Positions 24,665-37,148 are shown, numbered from the stretch's first letter. The stretch: 64,000 nt of DNA from Dioscorea cayenensis subsp. rotundata (GCF_009730915.1 NC_052487.1:18406529-18470528), one strand, 5' to 3'. Made by a program: numbers and translations. The notes: generated from the letters alone by a model not told the origin.

Positions 24665-27600
24665 TTATGACCATGCCTCAATGTAAAACCTTCCAGCCTT
24701 CTCCAAACGTCTCAGCCATAGGACAGCTGATTCTTTTGTGATTCCAGCTTCTTTAGAAATAATTTCTTCGATGGCTGATGTCACATCTGCTGGCATTTTC
24801 GTCGAAGATCCTGCTATATAGATAGAAGCTCCTTCACCCAAGAGTCGAAAAACTTTTTCACTCTCTTCTTTAATCTTATGTTGCACATAAATCTTATGAG
24901 GCTGGTCTCTTGAGAAAACAACAAAGAAACCTCCACCGTGCTTTGTGGCGAGGACACTGTGTTCTTGAGCATGAGAAAACCAGAAGTCTTTGTAGAGGAA
25001 ATCCTTGTCCTCATTACGACAGCCAAAAAAGAATAGAACCGGAGCTGCAGGACACTTCAAACTTTGGACCGCCCGTTCTTCCACAAATGCACGAAATGGT
25101 GCACAGCCGGTTCCTGGTCCGACAAGTATTAGAGGAAGAGATGGTGGGGGAGGAGGGAGTAGTCCTCGACGAATCCATGCAGGGATGTGAACTCCTAAGA
25201 ATTGCCATAGCATTGTTATCAGAGGTTGAAAAACTGATATGCAGAAACTGTTGCAAAAATAAGTGTAGGCGTCTTACCTGTACTGCTATGAGGATCAAGT
25301 CTGGCAAGCCATGTTGAGCAAAGACCATACTTCTTCCTCTTGTAGGGTGTCGTCCATGATACTATGCTCACAGTAATATGTACTTGATTAGGATGAGCTA
25401 GAGGCGAAGATGAAATAGAAAATGCTCTCGTTTTAAGTGGAGGAACCAATTGAACCAACCATTCAAATGGCAACTGCACAGATGGAAAATCCTCAAGCAC
25501 CTGCTTGACAATTTGATCAATCATTACAAAAACTAGATATCCTCCATACGAAATTATAGCGGAAATATAAGATTGCCGCTAGTCTTAATTTTGCATGTTT
25601 AAGAGAACTTTCTGAGCGTTACCTAATACCTCTAAAACTGTTCTCCGCTCTTTCTGATTGTACTGATAAAGGTCATCCCGACCTTCCGCAGAAGCGAAAT
25701 ATTGAAGCCTTTCTTTCTCATGTTCAGCAGTTGCGAAAAAGCTCATGACCTGCACTGCAAAAATAACTTTAATAGGATATATGACTGTAGTATTGGTAAG
25801 ATCCTGTCCCTGAGTTAGAATTCTGAAGAATTCAATAGGCACTACTGATACAGTATACTATGACATTTGAGCGTATTTCCTTAAACTAGTTTGCCAACCG
25901 AGGGACTTCTGTTTATTAAAGGAAAACTTCACAGCCAAAGACAGAATGTTATACATATGCTTTACAGATATCCTACTGTGGCATTCAAATACAACTATTT
26001 TACCTCAAAGAAATACCGTCGAGGTGATGCTGATGCTATATCCATTGTCAATGCCACAAAGGTCCTCAACTTAACAGGGCCCACCACATCATTTAGGTGT
26101 TTATTAACAGATCTCGGTTGAACCTAAAACACATGTTTTTGTTCAATAAAAATTGCATTTCCTTGCAAAGGGAAAATAAAATGAAGTGATGACAGAAAGT
26201 ATGTTATTATGTCTAACTACAGAATCAAGCCGGAAAAGTAGAAGTCTCAAAATAATTTTGAGCATTTGATACATGTAACATACACTGATAAAATTTATTC
26301 AGGGAAAGAAATAGGAGACATGGCACATACTGTTATGTAACACTCAGGATCCAGGTTACAACGTTGTATAAATGCATCAACAGCAACAGGATCTTGACTT
26401 GGTAGAATCTCAAGAACATCACCCACTTGATAATCAATGGACTAAAGTAAGTGATCATCAAAATTAGAATCAGAAGCCATTATAAATCTGGATCTTGAGT
26501 ATGGCTAACAATGTAACACTTACTGATGAATGCGCCTCGAATTCAAAATGGCGCACATCTCTCTCATAATCAACTTGAGTCAGACGTTGATTCACAACCT
26601 GTCAAATTATCAAAGAACTGGACAAATAACATGTGGAACGGAAGCAAAACATAAGCTTATGCCAGCCACAGAACAGTTAAAGAAGTCTGAATTTATGCTG
26701 AACCTCAATAGAAGAAAGTTACTTGAGTTAATACATCCCAAACAGAATAGAAGCAATGGCACAGTAAAGTGACTGCTTGGTCTCAATAAATCACACCTAA
26801 GATACAAGCCTACACTACAATATTGGCAGATTAGTTTGAATTACAAAGAAAATGAAACCATTGCAAGATCTTTGGATCCTCAACATTCATCTAGCAGCAA
26901 ATTCTGTTTTCACTAAAAAATTCATCAGGTGCCCCTAGTATCAAGAAAAATAATGATGAATTGCCCCTATTAGATAGATTATGACAGATTATATAACAAA
27001 ATTACACCTAAATGAGAATTGACATCTTCTAAACGAACATCATGAGAAGAAAAGGTTGAGCAATTACTTCATACCATTTTCAAGAAATGATGAGGCCTGC
27101 TATCATCATGACTATATCTTGCAGGAGACATTAACCGTGCTTCCTCGATGACTTTCTCCTTATTATTGTAATCTGGCAGATATTGGAGTTATAGTATGCT
27201 GAAAAAAATGAAGATAATGGCAAATCTGACAAATATAAGGATAATGTAAAGATACATGAGCATTAGTATCCAAAAGCTTCACACCATATTTTCATTGATA
27301 AATGCGTAAAATCATACCACTTCTCTTTGCATATCAATCACTGTCCACCAACATGAAAGGCCATTATGTTAAGCAACAACTGTCAAGTTTATTTCATTTT
27401 GTCTCAAAAGATACTGTCCAACCAGGATTATACCAGGATTACTAGAAGGCACCTAAGTCTCCGAAAATGCAGATTAGATAGAGAAATATTATCCATTCAA
27501 CTAATTGATGAGCCCTCACTTATGAAAAATGACAATTAATTGCCTCAAACTGAACAGCCAAGCTATCAAAAATGAAGCATACCGAGAACAACAAAATAGA

Positions 27601-30382
27601 AGAGGTGCAGCAGATGTAATACATAAGTAACCAGCAAAGAAGAAACAAACATCCAAGGTCCAAGAGAGAATTGATGTAGCAATGAGAAGGGCAATAAGAT
27701 TAAAAGTTCATTGATGACAAGGTCCACTACACCAATTTAACTGGGATGAGGATGATGCGCACCTAGTAAAATTTAAAATACCAAGCAATTCATCATGTCC
27801 ATGTTGCAAAGAAAGAAATGTATAGAAATGTGTAATGATCAAATAAGGGGGACAAACAAGTACAGGTGACAGAGTATCTTAAAAGAAAAGAATAACTATG
27901 CTTAATGACAATGAAGGCTCAGAAGTTAAAGGGCAAAGTATTCTTATAGGTTTCATAAACACTGTAGTTCTATCAAGAATTTTATAAGTAATAAAAAATT
28001 GTATAGCTATGACCCAAATTTAGTTGTCTGCTCTATGTGCTAATGCCTAGTCATTAACATGGAAAAGTTCTTTAAGTAATTAATTGGCTAGGTCACTATC
28101 ACAAATCATTTCATCTTTTGAGCTCCTTACTTTATTTTTGTTGGGATGCTTTCTACAGCCACTAATAATTTCTTAAAGACAAACCATTTTATCTCAAGTT
28201 AGCGTCTTTCCCAACAAAAGCACACATCAATGCTAATTAAATTTTTATAGGCAAAAGTTTGAGAGGGGAAAATCAATCGGACCACCAACAGCATTATTGT
28301 GCTTCTTCAATATTAGTTCAATAAAGCAAACATATCAAAGACGATTACAATAAATCTACCCCTCAGTCTGCTTGATTAAATCCAAGTACCTTTCATGATT
28401 GAAGATGATTGTTGCACATTATCAGAACCATGGTAAATGATTTGAAATTTAACCTGATCCAAAGTTCCAATCTGAGAAAGACCACTATCTGAATCACTAG
28501 ATATAATTGTTGGAAAAGTTTGATTGAGTGCACTCCACAAAGAAGATAACCAAGGATCCAAAGCTCCCTCATATCTGTGGAAGAAATAGTTATGGTATTT
28601 TTATATGATTCAATAACAGAGCACATTTGAAGTTTCATAGATGAGGATGCAAGTATTTCCATGGAAGAAGCAATCATCAATAAGAGACTACAGTCACCTA
28701 AGTATTTCCACAGAACAAGCTATTATTTCGAATTAAACAAAGGATTAAAAAAAAAAGATAATAAGCATAAAAAGCATGCTTCAAATTGTGAACCCATAGA
28801 TCCTCAGCCAACCTGTGCAAATTGTCAAACTTTCAAATGATCAATGAAGTTGTGATGATAAAAGTCAACAAGGTTAGTTTGTAGTCAAACACATAGAAGT
28901 CTAAAAATTAACTTATATATGTCATATACCCTGAACGATGTTGGTCGTCTCCCAAACCTTTTTCAATAATCGGAGTTGCCCCAAGATCCAAAAGCCTTTT
29001 GTCCAGTTTTTTTGCAGTAAACTGCATCAAAGTTATGAATAACCGTCAGATAAATGACCAAATGATAAAACCATACTTTTCAAAGCTAAGTACTGATGTC
29101 AAAGACTTAGTTAGAAAGACCATTCAAATGAAAGATCCATGTTTTATGGTTTTTATGATAAAGCAACATAAGGTTGTGATCCTGCATGTCAGATAAATGG
29201 AACAAATAATATAGACAGGTAAAAAACAATCTGGATTACATGAAACCCAAATCAGGAACTAGAGACAACAAATAATATCCTGATTAGATTTGCTTAAAAT
29301 GCTGTAGAGAAATCTTCATTGCAATTATCTAATTGAGCCATTTCCTATGGCCTTCTACTACATTACACTACATTCTTCACACTTGCATGAATTTGCGGTT
29401 TACCCACCTTTTTCCAGAAGATAAAAGTTAAAAACATAAACTTTTCCATATAAAAAACATGTCCTGCTGTAGATAATCATGAACAATCACAGTCATTATT
29501 TTTCACCAGCAATAGTTGCAATAGATAGGGTAAAGCAAAAGTTGTACAAGCATTTAGCACATTTTCATTGTTAATAAAGAAACAAGAACATATATAATGC
29601 CAAAAGAACATGTAACACAAAGGAGAATCTAACACAGTTCAAAAACAATTTCAGCAGTATTCGTAAAGAGTCTTACATTATATTTCTGGTAGCCAGAGTC
29701 ACCTAGTCCAAACACTGCATAGTGAAGCCCATGCAACCATTGGTGACGAAGATTTCTTCGCAGAAGAAACTTCCAAAATTCCTGCAAAGTTAAAATCAAG
29801 TCATAATTTCTATGCCAATACACATCCCAAACTTCAATGCAATTCAAGTGTGAGTTAACCTTCATGGAATCTGGCACATCACCCTGGCCCGTGGTTGACA
29901 CGACAAAGATCACAATGAGCTCCAAAGGCAAGCAATCCTATGAAAAAAGGCATATAAATTCACAGCTAGCCATAAAAAAGGGCAGCCTTTAGAAAAATAA
30001 AAGCTTTTTTTATTGAATAGAGTCAATAGACTAAAACTTATTTTAAACAGCCATTATTGGCACACAAAAATAAACATTGGAGTCCTTAGTAAATGCTGAT
30101 CTCCAACAATCCCCCATATAATTCAACTCAGGAACTTTTTTAATTTTTTAATTTTTTTATTTTTGCCTTAATCTCTATAACATTTGCGCAAACTATTATC
30201 ACAATAAAAAAGATAAAGAATTAAGAAAAATTACACACCGGATCAAACACATCCATAGAAAGGACCTCCACAGAGGAACAACCACGGCGCTCTGCCTCTC
30301 GTCCGACGCGCTCCCCTGCATCCATGGCATTCCCTGTCTGTGATGCATACAGCACCAGCAACCCCAATCGCTTCTCCCCCAT
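24665..30382 (-). CDS. ATR3: NADPH-dependent diflavin oxidoreductase 1 (ATR3/Tah18 type)
   Basis: Twelve exons give 626 aa: 30382-30239, 29937-29860, 29781-29677, 29021-28930, 28574-28390, 27172-27075, 26598-26524, 26441-26331, 26123-26004, 25749-25630, 25500-25278, 25194-24665. All introns are GT-AG and in phase. The family passes electrons from NADPH through FAD and FMN to the Fe-S protein DRE2/anamorsin in cytosolic Fe-S assembly. The N-terminal flavodoxin-like FMN domain shows LYASQTGNA (residues 11-19), STTGQGDVPDSM and YAVFGLGDSGYQKYN. The FAD domain has RAFSISSSP (about 401) and GLCSTWL. The NADPH domain has LVGPGTGCAPFRAF (about 474) and FFGCRNEDKDFLY, then IYIAGSSTKMP. It ends FYIEAWS with the aromatic C-terminal Trp typical of FNR folds. 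There is no N-terminal membrane anchor, which separates it from cytochrome P450 reductase. The start MGEKRLGLLVLYASQ is fixed by the FMN motif close behind it. Confidence 0.95.
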
Positions 30383-30496
30383 CTCCACCACCCTCTTCCC
30401 CTTGATCTCTACACTTGCCAGAAACTAAGACTCCAAGGATTTGGGTGTTCGGCAATCGCAATATAAGGATCTCAGGTTTTTGCGCACGGCGCTCTC

Positions 30497-30507
30497 TATA
30501 TATATAT
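30497..30507 (-). promoter_or_regulatory. Probable TATA box of the diflavin reductase gene
   Basis: TATATATATAT on the minus strand lies about 115-125 bases upstream of the ATG at 30382. It is followed by 'agagagcgccgtgcgcaa', which would form the leader. Position and composition fit a core promoter. Confidence 0.5.
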
Positions 30508-30509
30508 GA

Positions 30510-31420
30510 ACAAATTAAACCTTTACAAAAAATTCTCCAAAAAATAAAAAATAACCAAGTTGTCTTTTACTTGAAAGGGTTATAATGAAAAACTACAGTC
30601 TATATGATTCAAATTTATACACAAATTGATCAAAATATTAATCTACATCTTAGGTAGTTGAACTAATTAACTTTTTCTGAATTAATACTTAAAACTTAAT
30701 TTTTTAAATCTAGTCTCTTTTAGTGATATGTAAACACAAGCATTATTGAACCAATCAAAGAAAATAGAGCATTTATCTGCTTATTATCGCTTATAGATTG
30801 AATGGGTTCCAAGGTACATAATAATGGGTTACATTATTTAAAACTTGTAGCATAAGCAATGAACTTTCAAACACTACTTTCAAGGAAAAAAGGTAATGTT
30901 ATTTAATAAAGCAAACCATTTAGAAACTACAACTAAAATACAGTCTTCAGAATACCTATCTGAATCAGACATCCCTTTAGATGGAGTAGAAGTAATAAAT
31001 TATATAGAGTTAAATCAAATAACATCTTTAAAAGATAAGATAGAACCAATATTAGAAAGATAAGATAGTGCCATCTTGCCTTAGATCAAAAACCACCATT
31101 TAATTAGTTCATGTGAGTATTGGTACAAAACTAATTGGTCTGCTGGAAAGATCAGCAAAGGAAAATCACCCTGACCTATTCAAAAATATGCCCCAAAATA
31201 CTTCAAAACTTAATGGAAAATCATAAACAAAGCTCTGTAGTATGGAAAACGAAAAAATCTAGGCCAAAATGAATGTTTGCAAATGGTAAGGATGCCAGGA
31301 CATCCTTGGCATCTTCGACATCAGGCCATACCTGACCACTTCTCCTTCCATCCCAATAATCCAAAATCAAAATCAGAAGGAAAATCATACATATAAACCC
31401 TGAGCAAACCACCTTCTTTA
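30510..31420. other. Intergenic sequence upstream of the diflavin reductase
   Basis: AT-rich with no defined gene or element. A minus-strand open frame at 31221-31412 follows the stop of the possible exon described next and may be its 3' flank. Confidence 0.45.
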
Positions 31421-31423
31421 ATT

Positions 31424-32260
31424 ACTCTGCAAACATTCATCTACTTCAACTTGTTCTATCAACTCCAAATTAGCATTAGCAATTGGTTTCCTATGATCAA
31501 TCAAAGTAGTAATAAGTGTTGCAGGTTGTTGATCAAGTGCATGAAGTTGAGGTTTTGAAGTGACTATTGATGAGTTATTGACAAGCATAAACATAAGAAC
31601 AGATTCAGGAACTAGAGAACTACTGGTACTTGACTGTGAACAGAATGAAAATTAAACAAGAGAGGAGCAGCAAGAAAATAAACAAAGAGACAACCCAAAA
31701 AAATCCATTCAAAAATCAACAAAAATGGAGAGAGATACAACAAGGGATTGAAGACTTACTGGAAACGAAGAGCATAAGAGAGGCTGGAAGCGCCGGCGGG
31801 GAGGCGATGGTGGGAATGACCGGGCGGACGGGAGACCCCGAGAGGATGAGCGAGGGCGGCGACACTGGGTTGGGGAAACGAGCGATGAACGAGGAAGGAA
31901 TGCAATGATTTCAGCCCTAAATTTGAGGGGTTTCTTTTGCTAAATGGTTGCAAAAGAAGACTGCTGCACACCCGAATAATAATAATAATAATAACAAGAT
32001 CAGAACCATCGAATGATTTCAATTCAAGAGAAAAAAAAGGCAATCACAGCACAATCTGGATCAGAAATCGAAAGAAAAACCAAGAAATGGGGATGAAACC
32101 AAACCCTAGAAGCAGATAGATCCGAGATCCCGCCGAGGTCGAAGAAAACAGCGAGGGAGGGTTTCCGTTTTACAAGAGAACAAGAGAGACGAGCCCGCAG
32201 GGAAGCAACCATTCCTGCGAGGGCATCTTGTCGGATCCGGATCCGGTTCTGGACAGGTAC
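31424..32260 (-). other. Possible minus-strand gene fragment or 5' region, GC-rich
   Basis: A GC-rich block (about 31770-31910 and 32100-32260) stands out from its AT-rich surroundings. On the minus strand, a strong donor GTAAGT at 31759 and an acceptor 'ttcacag' ending at 31633 define a 127-base intron. Splicing joins an open frame rich in Arg/Ser/Pro (ending PLLCSSFP) to a coding-looking stretch: SSTSSSLVPESV, LHALDQQPATLITT, LIDHRKPIANANLELIEQ, VDECLQSN-stop at about 31424. Going upstream the frame is closed by TAG near 31935 with no ATG, so a first exon would have to lie near 32200. I do not recognise the product. It could be a real small gene, a captured fragment or a pseudogene. Confidence 0.3.
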
Positions 32261-32415
32261 GATCCGAATCCGATAAGAAGCATAAGATGCTTTCTAACAT
32301 TGTTACCATATTACCCTTCGTGGTTTAACAAACCCAAACTAGTTTTTTTTTTAATATTTTTTATTTTTAAATATTTTTATTTTATCTTATTTTATTTATG
32401 AAAGCGAGAGTGTGG

Positions 32416-32655
32416 CAGGGCCGGCCTTAGTGAAGATGGGCCTTAGCATGATAATTTTTTTTTAAAATTATTTTTATTAAATAATAAATTATATACTAAA
32501 AATATAAAAAATATAAATTATTATTAATGATTATACTAAAATAAAATATTGATAAAAAATCAAAAGATTTTGAGAACTTTTTAAATCTTTTGTTTAATTA
32601 ATTGTAATGTATTAAAAAACCCTGAGTGATAAGATAATATTATGCATATAAAATA
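32416..32655 (+). mobile_element. Terminus of a Tip100-like hAT element
   Basis: 'cagggccggccttagtgaag' followed by 'atgggcctta' resembles the CAGGGCCGGCCCT ends of Tip100-type hAT elements. The sequence after it is AT-rich and non-coding. The partner end is not seen before the MULE that starts at 32656, so the element is truncated or interrupted. Confidence 0.4.
32647..32655 (+). repeat. 9-bp target-site duplication, left copy (second MULE)
   Basis: TATAAAATA. The identical 9-mer lies at 34874-34882 on the other side of the element. Confidence 0.75.
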
Positions 32656-34873
32656 GGGAAAAATTATTGTTTCACTGCCTCAAAGAATTTAAACTTTTCC
32701 AAACGTCATGTGAGTTTTAAATCTATCAGACAACCCTATCCTTTATTGTTTACACTTCATTTTGCCCTTGCAGACATGAATTCCATCATATGCTTTAAAC
32801 CTTTTGCAGTACATTTTTCATTCTTTTTGCATTCTTTTTGTATGTCTTCATTTTTAAACAACGAACTCATTTCTTAAAACTGGAGAAAGTTCATTTCTTA
32901 AAGCAGAGGCTCATTTTTAAAAGCAGAGATCTAATTTTTTTAAACGAGAAACCCTCATTTTTAAACGGAAAACTCGTTTTCTTAAACAAAAAACCTAACA
33001 TAAACATCATTTCTTAAAGCGAAAACTCATTTCTTAAATGAAAACATCATTTCTTATGAAACCTAACGATAAACATCATTTCTTAAAAGCAAACCTCATT
33101 TTGATAAACAGAAAACTCATTTTTAAACGAAACATTGATATTTAAGCGGAAAAACCAATATTTACGTGACAAATTAATCATGGGTATAAAAACCAATTAA
33201 TCTCGACCGCTCAGATACATATTTAAATAAAAACAATAATATTTAAGCACTTTTTAAGCGATAACGCATATATATTAAAATAGAAATATCGATAGATTAA
33301 ACAAAAGATAAACAAGCATAAAAGGCTGATGCGTTCATTTATTATATGAAGATAACGATGATTTACATTAAAAAATTTAATAAGTTTGTGAAAAAAGAAA
33401 TTTGAGATTAGATTATTACATTATAACTACAAACAAAAAGAATTTGAGTTAGCAATGTAAGAGTAATGCATTCGTGACTCATTTCATTTAAATAGAGAAC
33501 TCATTTTATTAAACAAAGAGCTCATTTTTCTTAAGCAGAGAGTCGTACTTTAAACAAGAAACCTCATTTCTTAAAGCAGAAACTCACCTCTTAAAGCGAG
33601 AGCCTAACAGAAAACTCATTTCTTAAACGAAAACCCGTCATAAACGAGAAAAACTCATTTTTTAAACAGAAACATTGATATTTTAAAACGAAAAAACCAA
33701 TATTTACATGACAAATTAATCCTGGGTATAAAAACCAATGGCCGCTCACACATATTTAAATAGAAACAACGATATTTAAGCACTTTTTTAAACGTAAACG
33801 CAATATATTAAACAGAAACATCGATAGTTAAACAAAGACAAACAAGCATAAAGATGGTCATTCCTTATTATATGGAGATAATAATATTTACATTAAAATT
33901 TTAATAAGTTTGTGGGAAAAAATTTAGGTTAGCATGATTACATTATAACTACAAACAAACTTATAAACTACAAAAAAAAGAATTTAGGTTAGCATAAAGA
34001 GTAATGGATGTACTCATTTCTTAAACAAAGAACTCATTTCTTAAACAGAGCTCATTTTTTTAAACGGAAATCTCATTTCTTAAACAGAAATCTAACAGAA
34101 ACCTCATTTTTTAAACAGAAAACTCGTTTCTTAAACAAGAAACTCATTTTTTAAACAGAAACCTCATTTCTTAAACAAAAAACTCATTTATTAAACAGAA
34201 AACTCGTTTCTTAAACAGAAACCTCATTTTTTTTAAACAGAAAATTCATTTTTTAAACAGAAAAGATTGATATTTAAACTGAAAAACCAATATTTAAGTG
34301 ACAAATTAATCCTTGGTATAAAAACCAATTAATCTTGGTCACTCGTACATATTTAAATAGAAACAACGATATTTAAGTACTTTTTTAAACGTAAACGCAA
34401 TATATTAAATAGAAACATTGATAGTTAAACAAAGACAAACAATCATAAAGATGGCGTTTTATTATATAGAGATAGCGATATTTACATTAAAAAATTTAAT
34501 AAGTTTGTGGGATTTAGGTTAGCATGATTACATTATAACCTACAAACAAAAGAATTTAGGTTAGTATGAAGAGTAATGCATGACTCATTTTTAAACAAAA
34601 ACTTATTTTTAAACATAACCTCATATTTTTAAAGCGAAGTCTCATAGTTTTAAAATGGAAATTCATTACACCCTAAGGGCGATTATAGTCAAACCTACAT
34701 GCACTTTCCACAACTTCCATGAGGGACAATTTCATCCAAAAATTCCAAATTAACTCTATCAATCAATCGTTAGATGCTTGGTGTTCGAAAGGAAAAGTTT
34801 TTATGTATATTCAGATTTAGGGAGAATCGCATGCGTATCAGCAAACTTTGGGGGTGTTTTTAGCAATTTTCAC
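32656..34873. mobile_element. Non-autonomous MULE filled with a minisatellite array
   Basis: A 2,218-bp unit is flanked by the perfect 9-bp duplication TATAAAATA. Its ends are GGGAAAAATTATTGTTTCAC and, read inward from the right, GTGAAAATTGCTAAAAACAC. These are short degenerate inverted repeats, followed on both sides by CCxCAAAG. Nearly all the interior is the tandem array described separately. No transposase is encoded. The nine-base duplication points to the Mutator superfamily. The short imperfect TIRs are unusual compared with the 263-bp TIRs of the 13.7-kb MULE. Confidence 0.7.
32850..34665. repeat. Nested tandem array: about 20-bp minisatellite within about 550-bp units
   Basis: The small unit is close to 'ctcatttcttaaacagaaa' (19-20 bp, many variants), reiterated in clusters at about 32850-33140, 33470-33690 and 34010-34270. 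Between clusters is a conserved single-copy piece. It starts with 'gatatttaa' and 'accaatattta', runs through 'gggtataaaaaccaatta' (about 33182, 33724, 34315) and 'aacaagcataaa', and ends with 'tttgtggg' and 'gattacattataactacaaac'. The spacing gives higher-order units of about 540 and 590 bp, three copies. There is no coding potential. Confidence 0.85.
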
Positions 34874-34894
34874 TATAAAATAATAATAATAATA

Positions 34895-35347
34895 TAGGCA
34901 TTCTTTGGCTTCGCATCGGAGTTTTTAAAACTTTGAGGGGTTTTTGAGGTAATATCATATATAATTAAATGATATAATTAAACATCTCTATAATGAAAAT
35001 TATTGTATACCTTAGATTTCAAAGGTTTTATGGATATTTAATACATAAATAAATACAATTAAAGTTTTTTAATTATTAATATCATAACTAATATAAATAA
35101 AAATTTAAATGTAATAAAAAAAATTTCAATTTGCTCCTTAAAACACTGTGGAGTAGATTATAAGTTGTATACCTTGGATTTTAAAGGTATTATGGACATT
35201 TAATGCACAAATAAATTAATGCAATTAAAGTTTTTCAATTATTAATATCATTAATAATATAAATAAAAACTTAAATATAATAAAAAAAATTAAATTTGCT
35301 CTTTGAAACACTTTGGGAGTAGATTATACATCTACTTTAATAGTATA
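34895..35347 (-). mobile_element. Helitron copy 1 of a head-to-tail series
   Basis: On the minus strand this copy begins near 35347 with 'TATATACTATTAAAGTAGATG' and the TCTACTT fold-back. It ends near 34895 with 'CCGATGCGAAGCC' then 'AAAGAATGCCTAT', a decayed CTAG end. An internal segment (about 35010-35160) is duplicated at about 35172-35330, including a second copy of 'ggattttaaaggt(a/t)ttatgga'. Non-coding. Confidence 0.6.
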
Positions 35348-36830
35348 TATAGTATAATTCCCTCTCGCTATGCTTCGGATATTTTGCAATTTTAGCGGAG
35401 GTTTTGTAATTTAATGGTTTTAAAATATGAATATTTGTGTGTAATAAATATTAATGATAATTTTCATTTATAATAAAGCAAAGGAATACCGAAAAAGTAT
35501 TTATTTTATTAAAAACATTTCCATTGGAAGATCTTTATCATTGTAGCTCATGTCTATCAAAGATTATCTATTCAAAACAATTGTAGTTAGATATATATTG
35601 CGTGTGTAGCACTATACGATTTAAAATTATGCAACATACATATCCTACCTACATAGCATCCTTAATAAAATTAATACCATTGAATTTTTTTTTATTAACA
35701 ACACAACATTTTATTTATTTCCCAGATTTCCCAAATAGATGTTACTCAATATTTTCTAAACAAATACCTCCAAAAAAAATTTAGGAAAGATTTTCACTTT
35801 CTAAAGACCATCCGTTTCCATTAGAAGGTATTATTAAATATTTAATATAAAACTGCTGAGTTAAATGCCATTAAAATCTTTTATGTTCATAATGCAATTG
35901 GGAAAATTCTTTAAAAAAAAATTAAAAATCTTCATTGAAGTTCTCTTGAATCAAATTACCATCCGTTTCCATTAAAAGATCTTATTATATATTTAATATA
36001 AAACTGATTTACTGGCCATGATGAAATCAATGCCATTAAATCTTTTTTTGTTCATAATACAATAAAAATTCTTTAAAAAAATTTAAAAATCTTCTTTGAA
36101 ATCCTTTTTAAATATTTAATATAAAAATAAAAATATTTTTTCATAATTATAAATTTTTTGAAACATATAATGGAACATATAATGCAAAAAAAAAAAAAAA
36201 ATGGAATTAAACAATGATTTTCACTTTCTAAAAATCCGTTTTAATTGAAAGATCTTGTTAAATATTTAATGTTAAACCAATTTAATGCTTTTAATCAATC
36301 CTAATGATGAGGTTTTTTTGGTTAATTTATAGTTACCAATAAGTGATTAATAATCTCTTATTTTCCTTCACATTATAAATTTTATAATTAACAAATAATA
36401 ATGAATATTACATTATATTATATATATCAAAATAATTTTAAAAAATTATAATTATAAAGTAATATTTAAAACTATATTTATTAATCTAATATTTACCCAA
36501 ATGACACGACGATTGAACTATTTAATCTAATACCCACAGAGCATGATGTTTGAAGTGATTGTAATAACTATACTCCAAACATTTTGCAAACTATTGTATA
36601 CTTTTTTTTTTGCATAAAATAATAATATTTTTTAATAATTATAATTTGTTTGAAACATATAGTGGAACACTTAATAGAAACAAATAAATGGAATTAACCA
36701 CCTTCCATTACTAATATCACATTCAATACAACTTAAATGCAATAAAAGAAATTCTTAAGAAAATTTAAAATTTTCCTTGAAACACTCTCATAGCAGTAGA
36801 TTATACATCTACTTTAAATATGTGTATAGA
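35348..36830 (-). mobile_element. Helitron copy 2 of a head-to-tail series (longer, diverged)
   Basis: The minus-strand 5' end is at 36830: TCTATACACATATTTAAAG followed by TAGATGTATAATCTACTGC, the same 5' hairpin as the sister copies. The other end is at about 35350, where 'ATCCGAAGCATAGCGAGAGG' precedes 'GAATTATACTA', adjoining the start of copy 1. The interior of about 1.4 kb is AT-rich with repeated 'tccgtttccattaaaagatctt' type segments (about 35810, 35960, 36230). Non-autonomous. Confidence 0.5.
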
Positions 36831-37131
36831 CTAAGCATTTTCCTTGGCTTCACATCGAAGTTTGTAAAATTTTTTGAGGAGTTTTGAGGCAAGATCATAT
36901 ATAAAATAATATAATTAAACAATTCCTACCATAGAAACTATTTTATACCTTGGATTTCAAATGTCTTATGAAAATTTATTGCATAAATAATTAGGTGTAA
37001 TTAATGTTTTTAAATTATTAATATTATAAGTAATATAAATAAAAACTTAAATATTATAAAAAAATAAAATTGTTCTTTGAAACACTTTTGAAGTAGATTA
37101 TACGTCTACTTTAATAGTATGTATAGATATA
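36831..37131 (-). mobile_element. Helitron copy 3 of a head-to-tail series
   Basis: On the minus strand it starts at about 37130 with TCTATACATACTATTAAAG, then the fold-back AAGTAGACG...ATCTACTT. It ends at 36831 with CTTCGATGTGAAGCC, 'AAGGAAAATG' and CTTAG. The CTTCG-AxG-CGAAG type hairpin before a CTRR-like end is the Helitron 3' structure. Its end directly abuts the TC start of copy 2. Confidence 0.65.
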
Positions 37132-37148
37132 TAGAATATAGAATATAG

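Noticed and set aside
24814..25328. Several overlapping frames on both strands at the diflavin reductase 3' end
   Set aside because: They are shadows of exons 11 and 12 or read across an intron.
31756..32043. 95-codon minus-strand frame that looks like a mitochondrial presequence
   Set aside because: Arg/Ser-rich composition alone is weak. Splicing at the good donor 31759 puts this frame onto an early stop in the next exon, so it was not called a gene.
32850..34665. CRISPR-like array
   Set aside because: The repeats are contiguous and variable without unique spacers of constant length, and this is a plant nuclear region; it is a minisatellite.
32850..34665. Interstitial telomeric repeat or organelle DNA insertion
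   Set aside because: The unit lacks TTTAGGG, and I see no organelle gene sequence.
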